Source: Portulaca oleracea (taxonomy: Eukaryota > Streptophyta > Magnoliopsida > Caryophyllales > Portulacaceae). From it: a stretch of DNA of 64,000 nt. Of the stretch, positions 1 through 9,252 are shown piece after piece (the first letter of the stretch is position 1; each line of letters opens with the position of its first letter). The DNA lies in assembly GCA_029582165.1 (NCBI GenBank), contig CM055874.1, positions 880,114 to 944,113 of the forward strand. Direction: 5' to 3'. Position numbers and translations under genes: made by a program. Under the pieces are notes generated by a model. It saw only the letters and a list, made by a program, of their open reading frames with translations, searched no databases and was not told the DNA's origin.

Positions 1-264
1 TCTAGCTTTAATTACAATAAAATAAAATCGTCTACTTTCTTTTATAAAATAGGAGGCAGGGAACAAGTTCAAATTTTTAGGTTAGTCAGAACCAAAATCA
101 TTAGGTTTTTTTATTTTAAAGTAAGGCTATTTCATGAAATCCTTGAATTTAATTTGTCAAGCCTATTAATAAATAATATTTCGTCCTCTATAAATTCATA
201 TATAAAATGAATTGATCCCACTATAATGAAATTAAAGTTAAGGAAGCATCACAACTAAAATTAA

Positions 265-268
<4 letters not shown>

Positions 269-312
<44 letters not shown>
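269..312. repeat. (AT)n microsatellite
   Basis: Uninterrupted AT dinucleotides over about 44 bases, next to a SINE-like remnant. Confidence 0.95.
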
Positions 313-544
<232 letters not shown>

Positions 545-1150
545 TGAAAATTCTACCATAGTTAAATTTATTTTCAACTATGGTAGTTGAAAATTTTATA
601 CCATTCATTTATTTTGCAAATTGGATTATAATAATCCCATATTTTGCAAATTGGATGACGATAATCCCTACTTTCAGTTTGTATTCTGGTGGTAAAAAAA
701 AATAAAATTGTATTGTGGTGGTACCGAATCCATCTCCACATTCTTTTTAACTTTTTCATTTCTACCCCATATTGTTTTTATTTTTTTCGTTCCTGCCCCT
801 AAAAAGGTAATAAATTGTAGTTTCTAAAATAATTTTTAAATTATTTTTTTGAGACTCCGAAGAATTATTATGATTTTTAAAAATGAATGAAAGTTAAAAA
901 AATCGTAAAAAATAGTAAAAAAATTGAAAAAAATTTGGGAGAAACGCCGTAACTTTATTAAAAATCATGGTAAAGTGTTATAAAAATTTTTGAATTAAAT
1001 TCAACACAAAATCTATGACATTGAGGACATATTCTCGATGATGTCCCGCTACAATTCAATATATTTTTTGTTTTTTGACCACCAGAATAAAACTGAAAGT
1101 AGGGATTATCGCCATCCAATTTGCAAAATATGAAATTATTACAATCCAAT

Positions 1151-1153
<3 letters not shown>

Positions 1154-1198
<45 letters not shown>
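1154..1198. repeat. (AT)n microsatellite
   Basis: About 45 bases of AT repeat. The sequence on either side (CCAATTTGCAAAATATG and relatives) also occurs near 610-660, pointing to a small local duplication. Confidence 0.95.
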
Positions 1199-1200
<2 letters not shown>

Positions 1201-2654
1201 AATAGAATTATTGCAATTGGAAGTTGTTCGATGTTGAATGGAGTAGTTTATGTCACGTTTGGTTCTACTTGTACATAAAAAATGGACCCCCCAAAATTCT
1301 CAAAAACAAAGCCTAGCCGTTGGATATAACTATAATAATAATACGATAAAAGGATCTTATTTCGTATGATCGGGACAGAGATAATGTACAGCCTGGTATA
1401 TTAATTCTGATAAAAAGCCTACTCGTACAGTATTGTCATGGTCAACTTTTTTTTAATATAAACAAATTATTACTTGCTATTATTATTTTACCAAAAAGGA
1501 AAATAATATCAAGGGCTGTTTGTTTGATGCATGGTATTATTTTTTGCTATTTTAAGAGTCTGAGGAGCTGGCCTATAAATGCATGCCACGATTAATTGTT
1601 TTCACATGCATGCCATGGCCATCATACTTGGTATTCATTCACGTTATCCACTTATTTCCAGGGCTCACAAAAATTCGGGTATGAGTAGGTTTGGGTCGGT
1701 CGAATCCGGTTAATATTAAAGTTAGTGAAAAATTAATGCCCGGGCTTGATTTGTTTTCAGATCGGACAAGATCGAATAATTCATACAGTGGTATGGAGCT
1801 AAATTAAAGTCAAAATTAGGTTCGAATACTAGTATATTTTGTCTAAATATTTGGTTCATTCGATCAAGGCCACAATTGGACCGTACCAAATCAAATTTAA
1901 ACTAGATCGGTAAAATTTTGACCCGCGCTATTTATTTCTAAATTTTTTAAACCTCCCCACTATCTTGGTACTTCTGCTTTATGATACATCATACATGGTA
2001 CAAAAGGTACAATTTAAACCTCTTCTAGTGAATATATTGATCATGTTTTGGAAACTTTGTTCTTGGCATAATTCTAGGGTTATAATGTTGGTCCATTTAG
2101 TTAATAAATAAGTTAAGTTTATATTAAATATAATTTAAGTTTGCTTAATTTTAAGAATAATTATATGTTAAGTGATCAAATTATATTGACTTTGGGTTGA
2201 ATATATATGTAATTAGATTATGTAATATTTGAGTTTCTTTTGAATAGTTTCGGAATTGATTTAGCTATACAAAGTTATTATATAGATAAGACCTTTTTTC
2301 AGAAATAGGTAAATGATAGCATGTGGGGGGATAATATGTAATGATTAATTGAATATAGGCACATGTAATTCATTTCAATCATTTCAATCAACATCGATAA
2401 AAATTTAACAAATAACTAAATTTGAAATTATTATGTTTGTGGAAGAACTCTCATGAAATTTTTTTACATGAGGTGGTCGGATTTGATATGTTCTAAATCA
2501 TTGCTTTAGATCCCACAAACTTTTTTGATCATTTAGTTAACATCATCTCAAATATATATAAAAAACGAATTTAATTGTTTAATTTCACTTTTACACACTT
2601 ACATTTTATTGATATAATTAGTTGTAATGTGACATGATAACTTAGTAACCCACC

Positions 2655-2659
<5 letters not shown>

Positions 2660-2699
<40 letters not shown>
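2660..2699. repeat. (TA)n microsatellite
   Basis: About 40 bases of TA dinucleotide. Confidence 0.95.
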
Positions 2700-2703
<4 letters not shown>

Positions 2704-2836
2704 CTAGCGGGTAATCTACATGTTATTAGAATTGTGAAATAACTCTAACTGAATCAAGCTTTGATGAAACTAAACTCGAGTCAAATTTTGACTGAACCAT
2801 TTACAAATCGACTCAATTTTATTACAACCCTAATAA

Positions 2837-2840
<4 letters not shown>

Positions 2841-2879
<39 letters not shown>
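2841..2879. repeat. (AT)n microsatellite
   Basis: About 39 bases of AT dinucleotide. Confidence 0.95.
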
Positions 2880-2881
<2 letters not shown>

Positions 2882-4000
2882 GTGAGGAAGTTAGTTGAAC
2901 ATTTCAAAAGGATTCATTTCTCATGATAGGATTGGTCTAACCAAATTCTCATATGGTTGGGAAGGAAAACAATGAAGAGTTTTTATTTCAAAAAAAAAAA
3001 ACAAAAGAAAAAATAATTTTGGTTGTGAAGAAAACATGTGATTCATGTGAAGTGTGGACCGTACATGGAATTTAATGGCCACTAAAACAAGTACAAATGT
3101 TTTTAAAGATTTTTGGAAAACTGTGTATAAATGTCCATATCTTCTCTAGCTATGGTCTTCATTAAGGAACAAAGTAAGAGCAATTATTGAGCAATATAAT
3201 CATTGCCCTGTATTGGAAGTTCTAGGTGGTATGTTTGTTGTTTGTCCTAATTAAACATTATTCTCAAATAGTACGTAATGAAATTAAATTAATAGTACGT
3301 GGACTTGTGCATATATGTACTAGTTTTTATGTACCTTAAATGCAAAATGTAAGTTTTAATTTCCCTGTAAAAGTAAGTTAGATTTATGGTGTAAAAGTAA
3401 GTTAGATTTATGGTAAGATGACGGTGGTTTACATATTGTGAGCGACATGCTTTTTTTTTTATTTTTTTTTTTATACTCTTAGCTGTTAGGATAAGAATGT
3501 AGTGAAAAATGTTATGGCTGGGGATACGATAGTACAATAAGTACATGACTCTCTTGATGTGCACTTGATGAATTATGAATTTGTTTCTAGCAAGATTATC
3601 ACTAGTCCAGTTGACGTTAACAAGGATTGCCCAAACTATATAGGACAAGTTGTTCTGCATAGATTGTCTTGTTAGAAGGACACAATTTGATTGTAAGGAG
3701 ATTAACAGAAAATATGTTAGTTTCGATAGTGCCTACACATATAGAGGGTTCCTATATATTGACTTGGGTCTTGATTTGCCTCTTGGTGTGGATGACTCTT
3801 TCTCGAGGCTTTCAAAGTAAAAGTTAGACATTAGAGAAAGTAGAGCGCAATGTTAAAGTCTGAATGACATACATGTAGTTAGACATGCAACTTGTAGGGC
3901 AAGTATGTCAATCAGTCAATGAGCATGTGCCATCATAAACGGGAGAAAAGTGCCTCGAGAATGGTAAGACCTAAAGAGACGGTAGATCAACAACAACAGT

Positions 4001-4197
4001 TGTTAGGATTAGCAAAGCTTGTATTGGTTTCTTTGTTTCTTTGTTTTGTTTCTTGGTTTGTTAGGATAGGAAGTTGGCTATATAAAGCCTTCCTTCCCTT
4101 CATTTGTAATTGAGTTGAGATAATCAATTACACCATTTCTCTTCAATCTCTCTCCCTTTTCTCCCTATAGTTTCCCCAAATTGGGTGAAACTTAACA
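4001..4197 (+). repeat. 5' LTR
   Basis: Begins TGTTAGGATTAG and ends GAAACTTAACA. It contains a TATATAAAG promoter-like box (about 4079-4087). From GTTTCTTTGTTTTG onward it matches the 3' LTR almost perfectly (CTCCCTATAG against CTCTCTATAG is the difference I noticed). The first 35 or so bases after TGTTAGGATTA differ and are a few bases longer than in the 3' LTR. Confidence 0.93.
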
Positions 4198-4209
4198 TGG
4201 TATCAGAGC
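4198..4209 (+). promoter_or_regulatory. Primer binding site (tRNA-iMet type)
   Basis: TGGTATCAGAGC abuts the 5' LTR with no gap. It is complementary to the 3' end of initiator tRNA-Met, the usual primer of plant Copia elements. Confidence 0.9.
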
Positions 4210-4674
4210 GGGTTTAATTCCCCTAATTCTGTTCCATTTTATCTCTCTCTTTCTCTCTCTCTCTAAAATCAGAGGAGATTTCCCAGAAATTCATTCCACA
4301 TTCTTCTTCCTCCATTTCACATTCAGTCTTCTTCTTCCCCATTTCCTGCCAATCTCCGAACCCTGGCCAGGTCTCGGTCTCAACCATGGCGGATCTTCGC
4401 CGCAAATATCCGCCGTCTCAATCTTTATCATCATCGCCATTGCCATCGTCGGCAAAATCACTGCCGGAGTTTCTTCAATTCGTTCTTTGTGTATTGGGAA
4501 TCGCAATCACAATTCGTTCTTTCCGGCGAATGGCTTCGTAATCCGGCGAAAATGGTGGCTTGTTGTGGCCAGGAGGGAGGACATCAACGGGCTTCTTGTT
4601 CTTGCTCTTCTTGGATGTTGTCAGAACACTCTCAACCTGCTCCTCCAAAGCCTTCTTCTCCGGGGGCCGAATTC

Positions 4675-4956
4675 GAGTCGATCGAGAATTTGATCGACGA
4701 TTTCCCGATTATTTCAATACATACGGAGTTTCCTGGCGTGATCCACCGTCCGGCGAACTTCAACTACCGCCGGCCGTCGGATCTGTACCACTATCTGAAA
4801 TCCGGCGTCGACGATCTCAACTTCGCCCTCTCCTATGGCCGCAGCAACCTCCTTGACCTCGGCATCAGCGACACCCTCTTCATCTGGGAGTTCAGCTTCT
4901 CCGACTTCGATGCGGCCCGTGACCCCCACGCGCCGGACTCTATCGAGCACCTTCAC
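4675..4956 (+). pseudogene. Captured fragment of CAF1-type mRNA deadenylase
   Basis: One reading frame resembles the start of the CCR4-associated factor 1 (POP2/CAF1) RNase D-like domain. The visible order is ESIENLIDDFPIISIHTEFPG, then RRPSDLYHYLKSGVDDLN, then FIWEFSFSDFDAARDPHAP and DSIEH. In active CAF1 proteins the first motif reads DTEFPG, where Asp and Glu are metal ligands. Here the Asp is His, and the segment normally reading like LGLTLSD is scrambled. The fragment stops at a TGA soon after. CAF1 is the catalytic subunit of the CCR4-NOT complex that shortens poly(A) tails. This copy is partial, mutated at the active site and inside a retrotransposon, so it is very unlikely to be an enzyme. 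Confidence 0.85.
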
Positions 4957-5259
4957 CGCTGCTTCTACAACCGCAGCTCCTTGGGGGTGTGAGTGATTGA
5001 TTTTGGTTCATGATTGTAAGTGGTTTGGGTTGTTTTTGATGTTTCTTGACTGGTTTCTTCAATGGAGGTGGATGTGATTTGGTTTGGCAGTAGTTGACGT
5101 GTAATGTGTTTGGGCATGCGATTTTGGGGTTTTTTCGTTTTTGGTTGGTTTGTTCGTTAGGGATTGGTTTCTTGATTCTTGATTGGTTTTGATGAGCCTT
5201 GAATCTTGATTTATTCAACCTCTCCGTTGTATCGTCAATGTCCAATCTACTTTGTTCCG

Positions 5260-5352
5260 GCTTCAAATCGATGCGGTAGATGCTAGTCGGTGTATTATTG
5301 TTCTGGCAAGTGTCAAGTAATTCACTGGAGACAAGGTCACAAGGATGAGTGC
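5260..5352 (+). pseudogene. Captured MYND zinc-finger piece of a ubiquitin protease
   Basis: The frame reads ASNRCGRC, a TAG stop at 5284-5286, then SVYYCSGKCQVIHWRQGHKD and EC. The Cys-x2-Cys ... Cys-x3-Cys ... His ... Cys spacing and wording are those of the MYND finger of the plant UBP15-19 ubiquitin-specific proteases. The stop sits where the family usually has Lys or Arg. The protease domain itself is absent. The fragment ends directly in the ALG9 piece with a change of reading frame. Confidence 0.82.
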
Positions 5353-5845
5353 TCAGTATGCTTCGAGATCGTATTTGTACATCGTTTTCCATGCTCTGGT
5401 TGGCCAGCCTGCTTCTTGGTTGTTTGGGGAAGACAAGGTGAGAATTTTTTATGCTGTGCGGCTCTTTCTGGGGCTCCTCTCAGTGGTTGCGGATGCATTT
5501 CTTGTGGTGGCTCTTTCAAGAAAGTATGGGAAACGTCTTGTGATGTTATGCTTAACCAGTGGCTGCTTCTTCGCTAGTACAAGTTTCTTGCCCAGTTCAT
5601 TCTCCATGTATGCCAAGTCACTTTCATCAGCTTTGGCTCTTTTGTAGAGACCTGCTTTGGCAATTACAGTTGCTGTTGTTGGAGTTATTCTTGGTTGGCC
5701 TTTCTCAGTATTGTTTTTTTTGTGTGCCATTCACATTGTACTGCCTTCACCGTAGCTAGTTGCTGTTGCACTTCTTGCTCTATCCACCCTTCTTGACTAC
5801 CTCTTTTACAAACAATGGACGTCATCTGTCATCTATCTGTTGTTG
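5349..5845 (+). pseudogene. Captured fragment of ALG9 alpha-1,2-mannosyltransferase
   Basis: Frame 2 reads AQYASRSYLY, then HALVGQPASWLFGEDKV, FYAVRLFLGLLSVVADAF, SRKYGKRL, MLCLTSGCFFASTSFLPSSF and, after a TAG, VAVVGVILGWPFSVL. A second frame later resumes with ALSTLLDYLFYKQWTSSV. This is the order found in ALG9, an ER membrane GT22 enzyme that adds mannose during assembly of the lipid-linked N-glycan precursor. It covers only a middle part of the protein, with one in-frame stop near 5646 and at least one frameshift near 5715. No introns are visible, consistent with capture from a processed transcript. Confidence 0.88.
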
Positions 5846-6223
5846 CTATAGCAAATGCCACTTACTATCTGATGGTTTTCAACTGTGTGTTTTTTTCCTC
5901 TCTTCGTTCTTTTGTCCGATCAACCAGGAAAGTCTCTATTAGGCCATTGTATTCGTCGGAGACGATTATGATACCTGGAAAAGTTCGGCAACAATCAATC
6001 TTTCTTTCTCTCGTCATTCGGCTCCACAAAGTTCTTCCGTATCTACGTCCATTTCATCCACTATTAGGAGCTGTGGTGATGGCAAGGAAGATGTTGGAGT
6101 TCGAGTTCAAGATTTCAAGGTTGCACTGCCCTTCGTTGATTCCATTGGCAGTGATAGCAGCCTTTTATCGTTCAGCTTTGCTAAGAATTATTGGCAAATT
6201 AGAGTTTTGTCACCCTCCAATTT
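5846..6223 (+). other. Retrotransposon interior of unknown origin
   Basis: This stretch lies between the ALG9 fragment and the purine tract. It has open stretches in two frames (for example VRSTRKVSIRPLYSSET and ALPFVDSIGSDSSLLSF) that I cannot assign. It may hold a fourth captured fragment or element-specific sequence. Confidence 0.4.
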
Positions 6224-6231
6224 GAGGGGGG
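6224..6231 (+). promoter_or_regulatory. Polypurine tract
   Basis: GAGGGGGG stands immediately before the TGTTAG of the 3' LTR, where a plus-strand primer tract is expected. Confidence 0.88.
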
Positions 6232-6423
6232 TGTTAGGATTATGAAGAGTGTTCAGATTTGTTTCTTTGTTTTGTTTCTTGGTTTGTTAGGATAGGAAGT
6301 TGGCTATATAAAGCCTTCCTTCCCTTCATTTGTAATTGAGTTGAGATAATCAATTACACCATTTCTCTTCAATCTCTCTCCCTTTTCTCTCTATAGTTTC
6401 CCCAAATTGGGTGAAACTTAACA
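6232..6423 (+). repeat. 3' LTR
   Basis: Begins TGTTAGGATTATGAAG and ends AACTTAACA, followed by the duplicated ACAGT. It is nearly identical to the 5' LTR apart from the first 35 or so bases after the terminal TGTTAGGATTA. Confidence 0.93.
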
Positions 6424-6428
6424 ACAGT

Positions 6429-8900
6429 TTTGAGAAATTTGTAAAGAACCCTCATGATAACTTAAACGAGAGGCGCGCAAAACGATAAAGATTGGTTGTG
6501 ATTCGGATTTTATTCGTGTTGATCAAGAGACGCTGTGCGGCGAAGTATTTTAAGTAGAAATGACACGAATAAAGGAAGATAAGAACAGAGGCATAATCTG
6601 CAAAAGTTGTTTGTATATGTGCTTTGATGATCTTTGATACTTTTACCTTTTATTGTCGAGCTGTTATGCTCTATGGATTTCAACAACTTGTTTTGCAAAC
6701 TCTCGAATTGATTTGAGTTTTGAATAACCGAAAAATGAAGTATATTATTGCAGAAGATGTCAACAAATTTATCTCTCAAAGTTTGTACTTTAATTACTCG
6801 TTGCTTATTGTTTGAGCTCATGGACACACTGCAATCCTCAAGTACTGCATCATTTGCGGTTTTTCCAAGTGTTTTCCATGGCGAATCATTGTGTTATATC
6901 CCCTTCTCTTTCTTACCCTTTATATTGCTTGAGTTGGTAACACCTTGATGTCTTATAATTTTTTCGATTACAACAAGACAAATGTCTTGTTTGCCATTTA
7001 GTTTTGTTTGCTATTTCAATATGATGCTTATTGTAGATGTGGCATGATCTTCTCAATTAATAAAATTAATCATTTTATCGAATAATAAAAAAGAAAAATG
7101 TAGTTGAATAAAATTTAATTGGGCTTAGATTTGCTCAACACATGTTCAAGCTAATTGAAGCTTGGACTCAGACCAAGTTCAACAGAAGTCTTAATTGTTA
7201 ATGGACTATACATAATAAAAAAAAAAGATTGATAGGTAATGTGAGATTTTGAGCCTGAACGATTTGTAAGCAAATCTTTAATTGATAATAAGCCTTTAAA
7301 ATCTAACGTGTCTTTATTTCTATAGATTGCTCAAGAAAGTTTGAAAATGGACAAAACCTTAAGTATTTAATTGCTATGTTATTGGGGACAATATGCATCC
7401 CATAAAAAAAATCACGAGAAGCTTGACAAAATAACGATAAAAATAGTTGTGTCGTGTAACGTGATAATTATTGATTGATGTCTACTTGTAGCTTTAGTAG
7501 TTTTTAAGCCAGTTGTCACAATAATTTCTATATTTTCACATTCGACACTTTTAGATTTATCCTTAGTTACTAATCATTAAACAAGCTGGTTTATTATAAT
7601 ATGTGACTTATAACTGTTCGTTCGATTTTTGTTATTTATTCTACTCTAAAATTTTAGAATAGAAAAATTTTACTTAGATATTTAATGGAAATCCTTTTAC
7701 AAAAGGTGACAAACATCTTTTCACTTAAGATACCGTAAATAAATTCCCCACATGTTCCTTTTCTACGAGTTTAATGAGGGTATCTCCTAATCAATCTAAT
7801 AATCCTTTTCTTACAATTTCTAGTAAGATAATAAATACTTTCATCATTCTAAGCAACTTACTTAAACAGGAAAACTCAATCATATTATAAAGACTAATTA
7901 CCTAAACCAAAAGAAATACAACTACATGTTAACATACGACATCTATTTACTTTTTTCTATGAAACAAATTCTAATCAAGGAAAAAAGCATTCAACGCCAA
8001 GATACTATTTTCTCCAAAATTAATCATGATTAGTTTAGCTAAACAATGTTAACCTTAAACCAAGAAAGTCAAATACTCCAAATTAATAAAAAATATATTT
8101 CCATCATTTCGTACCATGTTAGCTCAATCTTAATAGTACAAATTTAATCTATTATTACATAGGTACCCTATTATAACCACTCCACACCAAGAAGATTACC
8201 GAAATTAACTATTAATAGCATGCGATCACACATAAGCATTCACTAATCCCTGATTAGAATTACCCCACAAACGACAAACCTCCCCCCACCCAAATAAATT
8301 TAAAATTAATAAATGAAAGAAAAAGAAAGGTGGTGTAATTTATTTTGGGAAATGAGGAGCAGAAAAGCAAGATATCCCAAAAGGGAAATATTTAATTATT
8401 TTTGGGTTTGATGTTGTTGATAATATTATGTGTACTCCTTCCTCTTTTTTTTTTTTTATTTTGACTTTCGTGGTTTTTAATATTATTGATAATTTTTACA
8501 TGGCATGTCGTTGATAATAATACAATGTTGGTAAATTTATATAACAATTCATTACATGTGTTGAGAAATTTGTGGTCATAAATTTTAAAATATGACTATA
8601 CAATTTGCAAAGACGACAATTAATATGAAACGAAGAGTACTAAATAGCAAATATTATACTTCATCCTTTTGGTCATAATTCTGATTTTTACGGTTTTCAA
8701 TGTTTATCATTTGATTGATAATTTCTTACATGGTATGTCATCAACAGTTGCAATATTATGCTTTTACGATAATATTTTTCATTACGAATTTAGTGGTGAT
8801 AATTTTATATAACAATTTGTTGTATGCGTTGACAAATTTTTGATCAATTATTTTAAAATTTGACCATATGATTTTCAAAGACAATAATTAATATGGAATC
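6429..8900. other. Intergenic, no gene seen
   Basis: AT-rich spacer without a supportable coding region. From about 8640 to 8900 there is a decayed MITE of the same family as the Stowaway-like copy at 29608-29876 (shared words TCATAATT-TGA and ACAATAATTAATATGGAA). A second, weaker copy lies around 8450-8640. Confidence 0.5.
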
Positions 8901-9083
8901 GGAAATACTAAATTGTCTAATTCTCCCCCCTCACACGTCTCAATCTGGCCGGTGCCCCTTACCCTTCTTCCTCCTGTGCTTATTATTACCCTCTCTTCTC
9001 TCTCATTTTTCTCCTTTTCAATTCAATCAATCGCCATTGTTTCCTGCAGAAATCTCTGATTTTCTCTCCATTCATCGATTTCC

Positions 9084-9113
9084 ATGGCGATTGAAGGCCG
9101 TCATTATTCTTGA
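9084..9113 (+). other. Upstream ORF 1 in AP2-gene leader
   Basis: A nine-codon ORF (MAIEGRHYS, stop TGA) in the presumed 5' leader of the AP2 gene. Its start context, TTCCATGGC, is good for plants. A uORF of this kind can lower translation of the main frame, but the transcription start is not known. Confidence 0.4.
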
Positions 9114-9157
9114 AATCTGTGCTCGATTCGACAACCTTAGCTCGTCTGTTTTCTGGA

Positions 9158-9181
9158 ATGCTCTGTTTTCGATCAGCTTGA
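9158..9181 (+). other. Upstream ORF 2 in AP2-gene leader
   Basis: A seven-codon ORF (MLCFRSA, stop TGA) between uORF 1 and the main ATG at 9253. Its context, GGAATGC, is moderate. Confidence 0.35.
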
Positions 9182-9252
9182 AGAACACTCGGATTCAGCT
9201 GAATCAGGAAGGATTCTAGATTTCTAGGGTTTCAGAAGTTCGATCTGAGAAG

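Larger units (their letters stand above)
1200..4000. other. No gene seen; AT-rich repeats
   Basis: I see no coding region. Around 1660-1960 there is a degenerate segment rich in GGGTCGGTCGAATCC-type words, resembling the interiors of hAT-type elements elsewhere in the window. Short open frames here have no family resemblance and lie in low-complexity sequence. Confidence 0.5.
4001..6423 (+). mobile_element. Non-autonomous LTR retrotransposon with captured host genes
   Basis: A complete element of 2,423 bp. It has two LTRs (197 and 192 bp) starting TGTTAG and ending TTAACA, and a perfect 5-bp target duplication ACAGT at 3996-4000 and 6424-6428. A primer binding site TGGTATCAGAGC follows the 5' LTR directly, and a purine tract sits just before the 3' LTR. 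The PBS matches the initiator tRNA-Met end typical of Copia-type elements. No gag, protease, integrase or reverse transcriptase is present in the 2,034-bp interior. It carries decayed fragments of CAF1, a MYND ubiquitin protease and ALG9 instead. Replication would have needed proteins from another element. Confidence 0.93.

Noticed and set aside
3289..3660. 123-codon minus-strand frame
   Set aside because: Low-complexity, internally repeated composition, with no domain wording and no splice or promoter context.
4714..4956. Minus-strand frame opposite the CAF1 fragment
   Set aside because: It is the shadow of the GC-rich CAF1 reading frame.
4001..6423. Helitron or Pack-MULE as the capturing element
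   Set aside because: LTRs, PBS, purine tract and 5-bp TSD define an LTR retrotransposon. No long inverted ends or Helitron termini were found.
8893..9219. 108-codon frame in the AP2 leader as a gene
   Set aside because: It begins in a decayed MITE and overlaps the presumed leader. Its sequence is only pyrimidine-rich leader translation.
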